Assembly (NCBI RefSeq): GCF_008704395.1
Contig: NZ_CP023695.1
Location: 2,728,001-2,792,000, forward strand
From: Streptomyces alboniger
GTDB lineage: Bacteria; Actinomycetota; Actinomycetes; Streptomycetales; Streptomycetaceae
Reading direction: 5' to 3'
DNA length: 64,000 nucleotides
Part shown: positions 8,749-17,200 of the stretch, in pieces
Layout of the letters: every line of letters starts with the position of its first letter
Position numbering within the stretch: position 1 is the stretch's first letter
Translations under genes and position numbers: made by a program
The notes under the pieces: model-generated
Databases searched by the model: none
What the model was told of the DNA's origin: nothing
What the model saw: only the letters and a program-made list of their open reading frames with translations

Positions 8749-10218
8749 TTAAAGCTGAGCTGAACGTTCCAGCGCCGCCGTCACCGTCGCCGCGTCCGCC
8801 TCCTCCGCCGCCCACGCCACGTACCCGTCGGGCCTGACCAGGAGCGTCGTACGCCGGTCGCTCGACCAGTGCGCGACCACCGCCCGTCCCGCCTCACGCT
8901 GCACACCGTCCGGCGCGACGAGGACGAACTCGCCCGCCCGCAGGGCCTCGTAGAGGCGCCCCTCCTTGAGCGCCACATCGGGGGCCCGGCGCCCCACCAG
9001 GGGGTGGGCACCTCTCGGGGCGGGGTAGGCGAAGCCGATTCCGGTGATCTGGCCGACCGCCTTCTTCCGCACCGGGCCCACGCGGTTCACGACGGCGGCG
9101 AGCCCCGCCCGCGCGGCCAGTGTCCACGGGCGCTTGGCCATCGCGAGCCTGACGAGCCCGCCGCTGCTGCGCAGGACCGCCTTGCCGACCGGGTGCCGCT
9201 CGGTCTGATACGTGTCCAACAGGCCTTGCGGAGCACGGCCGTTGACGGCGGCCGCCAGTTTCCAGCTCAGGTTCGCGGCGTCCTGGAGACCCGTGTTCAT
9301 GCCCTGACCGCCCGCCGGGGAGTGGACGTGGGCCGCGTCCCCGGCCAGGAAGACCCGGCCCACGCGGTACGCGGGCACCTGCCGTTCGTCGCTGTGGAAG
9401 CGGGACATCCAGCGGGCGTCACGCATCCCGAAGTCGCGGCCGAGCGCCTGCCGGACGATGTCCTTGACCTCGTCGAGGGCGAGCGGCTCGCTGTCGGGGA
9501 CGTCGCGGGTGCGGTCCCAGCCGATGACGCGGTAGTAGCCGTCGGCGAAGGGCGCGATGAAGGCGAAGGCGTCACCGACGGCGTCGACGGTGAGCAGGGT
9601 CGGGGGCTTCTCCGCGAGCCTGACGTCGGCGAGGACGAGCGAGCGGATGACGGACCTGCCGGGGAAGGGCAGCCCGACCGCCTCGCGCACGCCGCTGCGC
9701 AGGCCGTCCGCGCCGACGACGTAGGCGGCGCGGAGGGTACCCGGCTCGCCGCCCGGCCCTCGCACCGCGAGCGTCACGCCGTCCGCGTCCTGGGTGAGCC
9801 CCGCGACCTCGGTCTCGTACGCGAAACGCACCCCGGCACCGGCCGCCCGCCGCTCCAGGACCCGCTCGACCTCGTACTGCGGCAGCACGAGCACGTGGCG
9901 GAAGCGGGAGGGCAGGTCCGCGAGGTCGAGTGAGAGGCGGTCGTACAGGCGGAGCTTGTCCAGTGGCTCCCCCTTGGCCTCCAGCTCGTCGGCGAGACCC
10001 CGCGCGTCGAGCTGCTCCAGCGTGCGGGCGTGCACGACCATCGCGCGGGAGAGGTTGCTGATGCCGGGCGCCCGCTTCTCGACGAGGGTGACGGGGACGC
10101 CGGCGGCGGCGAGGTCCCCGGCGAGCAGCAGGCCGGTGGGTCCGGCACCGACGACCACGACGCCGCGGTCGTACGTGCCCTCGGTGATGCCGTCGTACTC
10201 GGCGGTCGTACCGTTCAT
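8749..10218 (-). CDS. FAD-dependent aromatic monooxygenase (TetR-controlled)
   Basis: Hydroxylase of 489 residues related to tetracycline/polyketide and phenol monooxygenases. Seen: Rossmann motif VVVGAGPTG near residue 20, the DG motif VVGADGLRSGVREAVG, and the second FAD motif VFLAGDAAHVHSPAGGQGMN. After a linker there is a thioredoxin-like C-terminal part ending in LLVRPDGYVAWAAE, typical of this class. The ATG at 10218 follows AGGAGG at a 6-base spacing. It is divergent from the TetR gene across a 99-base gap that holds repeated operator-like motifs. The pair is likely an inducible detoxification or resistance unit. Confidence 0.88.
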   Translation of the reverse strand: MNGTTAEYDGITEGTYDRGVVVVGAGPTGLLLAGDLAAAGVPVTLVEKRAPGISNLSRAMVVHARTLEQLDARGLADELEAKGEPLDKLRLYDRLSLDLADLPSRFRHVLVLPQYEVERVLERRAAGAGVRFAYETEVAGLTQDADGVTLAVRGPGGEPGTLRAAYVVGADGLRSGVREAVGLPFPGRSVIRSLVLADVRLAEKPPTLLTVDAVGDAFAFIAPFADGYYRVIGWDRTRDVPDSEPLALDEVKDIVRQALGRDFGMRDARWMSRFHSDERQVPAYRVGRVFLAGDAAHVHSPAGGQGMNTGLQDAANLSWKLAAAVNGRAPQGLLDTYQTERHPVGKAVLRSSGGLVRLAMAKRPWTLAARAGLAAVVNRVGPVRKKAVGQITGIGFAYPAPRGAHPLVGRRAPDVALKEGRLYEALRAGEFVLVAPDGVQREAGRAVVAHWSSDRRTTLLVRPDGYVAWAAEEADAATVTAALERSAQL

Positions 10219-10230
10219 GGTCGCCTCCTG

Positions 10231-10320
10231 ATGCCAACGCCTGTTGGTCAACGCTTGTTGGCAAACGTAGGGCTGCCGCTATGGACTGTCAACAGGTGTT
10301 GGCCTACGTTTGTTGGCATG
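10231..10320. promoter_or_regulatory. Twin TetR operator motifs in the divergent promoter
   Basis: The pattern TGTTGG-N2-(A/T)ACG-N2-TGTTGGCA occurs twice in direct orientation, at 10242-10264 (TGTTGGTCAACGCTTGTTGGCA) and 10297-10318 (TGTTGGCCTACGTTTGTTGGCA). CCAACGCC-TGTTGG at 10234-10247 adds an inverted half. The second copy touches the ATG of the tetR gene. These are good candidates for binding by the TetR protein. Confidence 0.6.
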
Positions 10321-10947
10321 ACCGAGAACGCCCTCCCGTCCCCCGCGTCCACCGCGCCCCTGCCGTCCCCCGCGTCCCCCGCGTCCGGCTCGTCGCCCCG
10401 CCGCTCCGACGCCACCCGCGCCGGCATCCTCGCGGCGGCCCGCGAGCGGTTCGCGACCGACGGGTACGAGCGCGCCACGATCCGCGCCATCGCCAGGGAC
10501 GCGAACATCGACCCGTCGATGGTCATGCGCTACTACGGCAACAAGGAGGGCCTCTTCGCGGCCGCCACCTCGGTGGACCTGCGGATCCCGGATTTCGGGC
10601 CGGTGGCGCGCGAGGACGTGGGACGGGTGCTCGTGGCGCACTTCCTGGACATGTGGGAGGACGCGGACGCGCTCACCGCGCTGCTCCGCATGGGCATGAC
10701 CCATCAGGCGGGTGCCGAGCGCATGCGGGAGGTGTTCGCCGAGCAGGTGCTGCCGGTCGCGCGGGCGGTCTGTCCGGACCCGGCCGAGGCGCCGACGCGT
10801 GCCGCGCTCTGCGCCGCACAGCTGCTGGGCCTCGCGCTGACCCGGTACGTGCTGCGGTTCCCGCCGTCGGCCGCGCTGACGCGGGAGGAGATCACCCGCT
10901 GGCTGGCGCCGACCGTCCAGCGCTATCTGACGGCCGAGCGGCCGTGA
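10318..10947 (+). CDS. TetR family transcriptional repressor
   Basis: Regulator of 209 residues. A proline/serine-rich leader of about 25 residues precedes the TetR helix-turn-helix (TRAGILAAARERFATDGYERATIRAIARDANI, ending SMVMRYYGNKEGLF, residues about 30-80). A ligand-binding helical domain follows. The ATG at 10318 lies within TGTTGGCATG with no Shine-Dalgarno sequence, so the mRNA may be leaderless and the operator may sit on the transcription start. It probably represses the divergent monooxygenase gene and itself. A strong hairpin follows at 10965-11025. Confidence 0.88.
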   Translation: MTENALPSPASTAPLPSPASPASGSSPRRSDATRAGILAAARERFATDGYERATIRAIARDANIDPSMVMRYYGNKEGLFAAATSVDLRIPDFGPVAREDVGRVLVAHFLDMWEDADALTALLRMGMTHQAGAERMREVFAEQVLPVARAVCPDPAEAPTRAALCAAQLLGLALTRYVLRFPPSAALTREEITRWLAPTVQRYLTAERP

Positions 10948-10964
10948 AGGCTCCCGAACGCACG

Positions 10965-11025
10965 CCGAGGGCTCGGTTCACCCGCATACGCGTGACGTGC
11001 GTACGGCAGTGAACCGAGCCCTCGG
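10965..11025. terminator. Bidirectional hairpin terminator
   Basis: CCGAGGGCTCGGTTCA at 10965-10980 is exactly complementary to TGAACCGAGCCCTCGG at 11010-11025 (16-base perfect arms, 29-base loop). It sits between the convergent tetR gene and the small membrane-protein gene. Confidence 0.8.
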
Positions 11026-11056
11026 ATGAAGCCGACGGGGCCGCGGAAAGTCCGCG

Positions 11057-11296
11057 TCAGCCCTGCTTCTGCTGCTTGCGGGACTTGTCGCCGACCATCA
11101 CGAGGCCCGCGATCACCAGGAACAGCACGATGGGCGCGGCGACATAGAGGCCGAGCGTGTCGATGACACTCAGGCCGGGGCCCGGGTCGTCGCCGTCGTC
11201 GCGCGTGAGCGCGAGCGCGGGGGACGACATGAGCAGCATCATCAGCGTCGTGCCGGAGGCCAGGGCGCCGGCGCGCAGAGCGTTCTTCTTGTCCAC
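11057..11296 (-). CDS. Small exported membrane-anchored protein
   Basis: Protein of 79 residues that I cannot name. It has a signal-like N-terminus (basic KKNALR, then LASGTTLMMLLMSSPALA), a short acidic segment (DDGDDPGPG), a single transmembrane helix (LYVAAPIVLFLVIAGLVMV) and a basic tail (DKSRKQQKQG). The GTG at 11296 gives a normal export signal at the N-terminus. The predicted topology is a short extracytoplasmic segment with a cytoplasmic tail. It lies 20 bases after the malQ stop on the same strand and may be co-transcribed with it. Confidence 0.7.
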   Translation of the reverse strand: MDKKNALRAGALASGTTLMMLLMSSPALALTRDDGDDPGPGLSVIDTLGLYVAAPIVLFLVIAGLVMVGDKSRKQQKQG

Positions 11297-11316
11297 GGTG
11301 CAAACGTAGCGAACTC

Positions 11317-13608
11317 CTAAACGGGGTGCGCGCCCGGGGGTGCCGTACGAGCCGTGTCGCCCTTCTCGCCGGTCCGCGCACCGGCCTGCCGGAAGACCGC
11401 CATGAGCGCGTGCAGGCGCGGGGAGGCGGCGAGGTCCTCCAGGGTGACGGGGCGTCCGGTGGCGTCGGCGATCGGCAGGCGCCAGTTGGGGTACTGGTCC
11501 CAGGTGCCGGGGAGGTTCTGCGGGCGGCGGTCGCCGACCGTGTCCGGGAGCCAGATGCCGAGCATGCGGGCCGGCGTGGCGAGCAGGAAGCGGTGCACGG
11601 CGCGGATCTCGTCCTCCTCGCAGCCCATGCCACCGGGCAGCATGCCGAGCCGCGAGAGCAGGCCGAGCCACTCGCGTACGTCGGCGGCGGCCGCGGACCT
11701 CTCCTCGGCCAGGGGGCGGGTCAACAGGCCGAGGTCGTGACGGAGTCGGACGTGTTCGCCGGTGAGGCGGGCGGCGGTCGGCGGCAGGTCGTGCGTGGTC
11801 GCGGTGGCCACACAGTCCGCGCGCCAGTGCGCGGCGGGCAGGGGGCGGCCCGTGCCCGCCCAGTCCCGTTCGAACCAGAGGACGGAGGTGCCGAGCACGC
11901 CGTGCTCGCGCAGCTTCTCGCGCACGCCGGGCTCCACGGTGCCGAGGTCCTCGCCGATGACGAGGGCGTCCGCGCGGTGCGCCTCCAGGGCGAGGACGGC
12001 GAGCATGGCCTCGGCGTCGTAGTGGACGTACGTCCCCTCGGTCGGCTCGCGGCCCTCGGGGACCCACCAGAGGCGGAACAGGCCCATGACGTGGTCGATG
12101 CGCAGGGCGCCCGCGTGCCGGAGCAGGCCGCGGACGAGGGCGCGGTAGGGGGCGTAGCCGGACTCGGCGAGGCGGTCGGGGCGCCAGGGCGGCAGGCCCC
12201 AGTCCTGGCCGCGCGCGTTGAACGCGTCCGGCGGGGCGCCGACGGTCATGCGCGCCGCGAAGTGCCGCCGCTGGGCCCAGGCGTCGGCGCCACCGGGGTG
12301 CACGCCGACCGCGAGGTCGTGCACCAGGCCGATGTCCATGCCCGCCTCGCGGGCGGTGCGCTGGGCGGCGGCCAGCTGGGTGTCGGTGAGCCAGGCGAGG
12401 CGGCAGTGGAAGTCGACGCGGTCCATCAGCTCGCGCCGGGCGCGGGCGGTCGCGGGCGAGGACGGGTCGCGCAGGGGGGCGGGCCAGGAGTTCCAGTCGG
12501 GGCCGTAGGACTCGGCGAGGGCGTACCAGGTGGCGTGGTCCTCCAGGGCGGGGCCCTGTTCGGCGAGGAAGGCGCTGTAGGCGGCGCGGCGGCCAGGGCC
12601 GAGGGGGACCTCGTGGAGCAGTTCGAGTGCCTCGCGCTTCAGGGCCCAGACGGCGTCGCGGTCGATCAACTCGCCCTCGTGGAGGACCCCTTCGCGCAGC
12701 CGGTCGGCATCGCGGCGCAGCGCTTCGACGCGGTCGCGGGCCTCGCCCGTCAGATGGGCGAACTCCGGGACGGCCTCGATGCGCAGGTGTACGGGGTCGG
12801 GGAAGCGGCGGGAGGAGGGGCGGTACGGGGAGGGGTCGCCGCCGGGGCTTCCCGGCGGGCTCGGTACGGCGGCGTGCAGGGGGTTGACCTGGATGAACCC
12901 GGCGTCCAGGGCGTGCCCGGACCAGGCGGCCAGCTCGGCCAGGTCACCGAGGTCGCCCATACCCCAGGAGTGGCGGGAGAGGAGGGAGTAGAGCTGGACG
13001 AGGAAGCCGTGGCCGCGGTGGGCCGGGGTCTTGACCCGGCGGGGGGCGGCGATGAGGTGGGCCTCTGCGGTTTTGCCCTCGGGGCTGCGTACGAGGATCT
13101 TGTGGATGCCGGTGGGGGGCTCCGCCCGGGGTTGCGGCTCGGTCTCCCCTGGGCCCGCGTCCGGCGGCGGGGCCGCTTTCCGCTCGGCCGGGCTCTGGCC
13201 CGCGTCCGGCGGCGGGGTCTCTTTCCGCTCGGTCGTTCCGCCGCTCCGCGGCGGGGTCTCCCACCCACCCACCCGTTCACCCCGCGACAGGGGCGTTCTC
13301 CACTCGATCGACCCGCCCCCCTCCAGCTCCACCCGCACCCACGTCCCCCGCGGCAGGCCCGCGAGAGGCGCCGCGGCGGACAGGGGGGTGTCCGTCCAGG
13401 CCACCACCGTGGGGGGCAGCAGGCGTTCGGCCAGGTGGGCCTCGCGCGCGGCGAGGGCGGCGCGGGCCGCGTCGGGGGTGCTCGCGTCGACGCCCAGCGC
13501 GGCGAGGGCCGCGACGACCGCGGTGTCGGAGGCCGGGAGGGTGCGCCCCGGCGACGGGGAGTAGGAGGTGGCGACCCCGTACGAGGCTGCCAGCCGGGAA
13601 AGGGCCAT
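11317..13608 (-). CDS. malQ: 4-alpha-glucanotransferase (GH77), with inserted repeat segment
   Basis: Amylomaltase of 763 residues that transfers maltosyl or longer glucan units in maltodextrin and glycogen metabolism. GH77 catalytic residues are readable: nucleophile Asp505 in RIDHVMGLFRLWW, acid/base Glu553 in VIGEDLGT, and Asp607 in THDLPP. The protein is longer than I expect for the family because residues about 105-160 form a Pro/Gly/charged segment. That segment holds GERVGGWETPPRSGG (from a dispersed DNA repeat) and two copies of a 15-residue unit (ERKxxPPPDAG). It lies in the N-terminal domain, away from the barrel, so activity may be kept. The start at 13608 overlaps the upstream small gene by one base (TGATG), indicating translational coupling. 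Confidence 0.93.
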   Translation of the reverse strand: MALSRLAASYGVATSYSPSPGRTLPASDTAVVAALAALGVDASTPDAARAALAAREAHLAERLLPPTVVAWTDTPLSAAAPLAGLPRGTWVRVELEGGGSIEWRTPLSRGERVGGWETPPRSGGTTERKETPPPDAGQSPAERKAAPPPDAGPGETEPQPRAEPPTGIHKILVRSPEGKTAEAHLIAAPRRVKTPAHRGHGFLVQLYSLLSRHSWGMGDLGDLAELAAWSGHALDAGFIQVNPLHAAVPSPPGSPGGDPSPYRPSSRRFPDPVHLRIEAVPEFAHLTGEARDRVEALRRDADRLREGVLHEGELIDRDAVWALKREALELLHEVPLGPGRRAAYSAFLAEQGPALEDHATWYALAESYGPDWNSWPAPLRDPSSPATARARRELMDRVDFHCRLAWLTDTQLAAAQRTAREAGMDIGLVHDLAVGVHPGGADAWAQRRHFAARMTVGAPPDAFNARGQDWGLPPWRPDRLAESGYAPYRALVRGLLRHAGALRIDHVMGLFRLWWVPEGREPTEGTYVHYDAEAMLAVLALEAHRADALVIGEDLGTVEPGVREKLREHGVLGTSVLWFERDWAGTGRPLPAAHWRADCVATATTHDLPPTAARLTGEHVRLRHDLGLLTRPLAEERSAAAADVREWLGLLSRLGMLPGGMGCEEDEIRAVHRFLLATPARMLGIWLPDTVGDRRPQNLPGTWDQYPNWRLPIADATGRPVTLEDLAASPRLHALMAVFRQAGARTGEKGDTARTAPPGAHPV
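13144..13281. repeat. Dispersed and tandem repeats inside malQ
   Basis: Bases 13238-13281 match the hairpin plus CCACCCACCCACCCGTTCACC core of the intergenic repeats at 6547-6590 and 6701-6744. Immediately beside it, 13144-13233 is a 45-base unit present twice (residues 126-140 and 141-155), with the stretch CCCCGCCGCCGGACGCGGGC identical in both. The whole segment stays in frame. Confidence 0.75.
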
Positions 13609-13916
13609 CAGACCCCCGCGGAGTCCAGGCCCGAGGCCATACCGGCGGAGGTGGGCTCGCTGGTGAGCGGGGCGGCGTCGGCGAGGGGCGGCTCGCTGGT
13701 GAGCGGCGCGGCGTCGGCGAGCGGGGGCTCGCTGGTCAGGGGCGGCTCCAGGCAGCCGCAGGAGCAGGAGCCGTCGAGGCCCGAGTCGGGGCTTGAGACC
13801 TGTCCGGGGTAGCGCACGGGTGCGGGGACCCGCGCGGAGAGGGCGGGCGTCTCCTCGGCGAGGGCGGGGACCTGTTTGGAGAGGGCGGAGAGCAGAAGGT
13901 TCGCGGAAGCGGCCAC
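13608..13916 (-). CDS. Small CSCGC-motif protein coupled to malQ
   Basis: Protein of 102 residues that I do not recognise. The GTG at 13916 follows AAGGAG at a 7-base spacing, and its stop overlaps the malQ ATG (TGATG), so translation of the two is coupled. The N-terminus is a short amphipathic segment (ASANLLLSALSKQVPALAEE). A central SPDSGLDGSCSCGCLEP carries three cysteines (51, 53, 55). The C-terminal half is a 12-residue repeat (PLTSEPPLADAA, twice plus a partial copy), encoded by 36-base tandem repeats at 13671-13742. There is no signal peptide or membrane helix. A metal-binding or modified peptide is conceivable, but no modification enzyme lies nearby. Confidence 0.65.
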   Translation of the reverse strand: MAASANLLLSALSKQVPALAEETPALSARVPAPVRYPGQVSSPDSGLDGSCSCGCLEPPLTSEPPLADAAPLTSEPPLADAAPLTSEPTSAGMASGLDSAGV

Positions 13917-13995
13917 GTGGGGGCTCCTTGTCAGGGGGCGGGTCACGGCAGCCCTACCCACTGCGCGGGGCCGCAGACGTATAGGTTGCCTCAAC

Positions 13996-14009
13996 GTGAC
14001 CCTGGTCAC
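13996..14009. promoter_or_regulatory. Candidate Crp-like binding site
   Basis: GTGACCCTGGTCAC is an inverted repeat (GTGACC/GGTCAC) that fits the GTG-N6-GNCAC pattern I recall for Streptomyces Crp. It is 80 bases upstream of the small gene-malQ pair and 275 upstream of the GH84 gene. The rest of the 367-base gap (13917-14283) shows no other clear signal apart from the GH84 ribosome site. Confidence 0.4.
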
Positions 14010-14283
14010 AATCGGTTCGCCCGGGGCGCAGTTGTTCTCCCGGGGGGCCGCGCGCCCCGGAGGATCCGGCTCCACCCCGCTGCCACCCGGGAAGATGTCC
14101 GCCGCCCCTCCCGCGCGAAATAACCCGGATCCCCTCCTCTCCGCGCAGGTTCGGCGAAGAATCACCCGCCTCTCCCTTACTCCCGTTGACACCCCCGCCA
14201 CCTCAGTGGTGGGCTCACTGCCACACGTGGCGTCAGGGTGACGTCCGGGGCCCCAGGGGCGCGGAGAACAAGGAGAGGGCGGC

Positions 14284-17200
14284 GTGCAGTTGCGGCGCAG
14301 GAAGGGCGCGGTCGCCATCGCCGTCGCCGTCATCGCGGGCTCCCTCGGCGGAGCGCCCGGTGCCCTCGCGGCCCCGGGTGCGCCCGGCAGGCCCGGTGTT
14401 CCCGCCACGTCCCCGGACGCCGACGCCCGTGACGACCGCGGGAGCGACTCCGCCCTGCCGTCCGTCTGGCCGCGCCCCCAGTCGATGGACACCGGCGGGA
14501 CCGCCGTCACCGTCGGAGACGACGTCGTCCTCGTGACGGCACGTGAGGCCAACGGCAGCAGCGGAAGCGGCGAGGACGGGGACTTCGACCCGTATGCCCT
14601 GGACGCCCTGCGCGCCGTACTCCGTGACGCCGGGGCCCGTCGCGTCACCGAGGTGCGCGAGGGCGACCCGCTGCCCGCCGGAAGCACCCTCGTCGTCCGG
14701 GCCGGCGGGCCCGGCGCCGACCGGACCCTCGCCGCCCTCGGCGCCCGCGAGCACGGCGACCTGCCCGCGGGCGGGTACCGCCTGGCCGTCGGCCGCGTCG
14801 GCGGGCGGGACACCGTCGCCCTCGCGGGAGCCGGCGCGGACGGCCTCTTCCACGGGGTGCAGACCCTGCGGCAGCTCACCGAGGCGGGCAGAACGGGTGC
14901 GGGCAGGGCGAACGGCTCCCGCACCCTCCCCGGCGTACGCGTCCGCGACTGGCCCGGCACCGCCGTGCGCGGCCTGACCGAGGGGTTCTACGGCACTCCC
15001 TGGACCCGCGCACAGCGCCTGGCGCAGCTGGACTTCATGGGCCGCACCAAGCAGAACCGCTACCTCTACGCCCCCGGCGACGACCTCTACCGCCAGGCGC
15101 GCTGGCGCGAGCCCTACCCGGCGGACCAGCGCGCCGGATTCCGCGCGCTGGCCGCCCGCGCGAAGGCCAACCACATCACGCTGGCCTGGGCCGTCTCCCC
15201 CGGCCAGGCCATGTGCATGTCCTCCGACAAGGACCTCAGGGACCTCACCCGCAAGATCGACGCGATGTGGGCGCTGGGCGTGCGCGCCTTCCAGTTGCAG
15301 TTCCAGGACGTCAGCTACAGCGAGTGGCACTGCGAGCGGGACGCCGAGACCTTCGGCAGGGGCCCGAAGGCCGCCGCGAAGGCGCAGGCCGAGGTGGCGA
15401 ACGCCGTGGCCACCCACCTGGCGGGGCGCCACCCGGACGCGGGGCCGCTCTCCTTGATGCCGACCGAGTACTTCCAGGACGGCACGACCGCGTACCGCGC
15501 GGCCCTCTCCGATGCGCTGGACCACCGCGTCGAGGTGGCCTGGACGGGCGTGGGCGTGGTCCCCAAGACCATCACCGGGCGCGAACTGGCGGGCGCCCGC
15601 GCGGCGTTCGGCCCGCACCCGCTGGTCACGATGGACAACTACCCCGTCAACGACTTCGCGCAGGACCGCATCTTCCTCGGCCCCTACACCGGCCGCCAGC
15701 CCGCCGTCGCCACCGGCTCCGCCGCCCTCCTCGGCAATGCCATGGAGCAGCCCGCCGCCTCCCGCATCCCGCTGTTCACCGCCGCGGACTACGCCTGGAA
15801 CCCCCGCGCGTACCGCCCGCACGAGTCGTGGCTCGCCGCGATCGACGACCTCGCGGCCGGTGACACGCAGGCGCGGGGCGCGCTGCGGGCCCTCGCGGGC
15901 AATGACGCCTCGTCCGTGCTCGGCGCCGACGAATCGGCGTATCTGCGGCCGCTCATGAACGACTTCTGGCGCGCGCGTACGACGACGGACCGGGCGGGGG
16001 CCGACCGTGCGGCGAAGCGGCTGCGCGCGGCGTTCGGCGTGATGCGGGAGGCGCCGCGGCGACTGGCCGGCAGCGCGCTCGACGACGAGGTGCGCCCCTG
16101 GATCGAGAAGCTCGCGCTGTACGGCGAGGCCGGTGAGACCGCCGTCGACATGCTGCGCGCGCAGTCGCTCGGCGACGGCGCCGCCGCCTGGCGGGCCTCG
16201 CGCGAGCTGACGCGCCTTGGCGAGGAGCTGGGGAAGAGCGGTGTCACCGTCGGAGAAGGCGTGCTCGACCCGTTCCTGACGCGCGCGCGAAAGGCGTACG
16301 CGACCTGGGCGGGGACCGGCACCGAGCGGGCGTCGGACCGCGCGACGGCCCGCTTCGGCCGCGACCGCGCGCTCGCGGCCGTCACCGCGCTGACCGACCC
16401 CGGCACCGAGGGCAGCGTCGAGGTGCACGTGCCGGGCAAGGGCTGGCGGCGCGTCGGCGCGCTCTCGCGGAGCGGCTTCACGGAACTCGGCCTCACCGCA
16501 CCGGCCCCCAAGAACCCCGAGAACCCCGAGAACCCCAAGAACCCCAAGAACACGGAGAAGGGCACGCGCGCCGAGAAGGGCATGCGCGCCGACGCCGTCC
16601 GTGTCGCCCTCACCGACGGCACGCTCCGCCATCTCGTCCCCTGGTTCGCCGACTCCCCCGCCGCCCGCCTCTCGCTGGCCCGCACCGAGGCCGACGCGGA
16701 GATCGGCGGCGGGCCGCGGCGGGTCACGGCGAAGCTGCGTTCCCTGCGCCCGGACCATGTGCGCGGGGCGCTCAAGGTGAAGGCCCCCAAGGGCATCGAG
16801 GTGCGGGTGCCCGCGTCGACGACGCTGCCGCGCGGCACGGAGGTCGAGGTGCCGCTCGACATCACCGTTTCGGCGGGCACGCCTTCGGGGACGTACGAGA
16901 TCCCCGTCACCTTCGGCGACGAGACCCGCACGGTGGCGGTCCGCGCCTTCCCGCGCACGGCGGGCCCGGATCTGGCGCGCGGCGCAAAGGCCTCGTCGTC
17001 GGGCGACGAGACGAAGGACTTCCCGGCGTCGGCCGCGAACGACGGTGATCCCTCGACCCGCTGGTCCTCACCCGCCGAGGACGGCGCGTGGTGGCAGGTG
17101 GAGCTGGCGAAGCCGGTCAGGCTGGGCCAGGTCGTGCTGCGCTGGCAGGACGCGTACGCCGCCGGGTACCGCGTGCAGACGTCTGCCGACGGCAGGAACT

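Noticed and set aside
13608..13916. Lanthipeptide or other RiPP cluster with the PCMT methyltransferase at 37112
   Set aside because: The genes are more than 23 kb apart, and no lanthionine synthetase or similar enzyme lies in the window.
13917..14960. Extension of the small Cys protein to a 450-residue frame
   Set aside because: The upstream part is antisense to the GH84 gene. A strong ribosome site supports the short GTG start at 13916.
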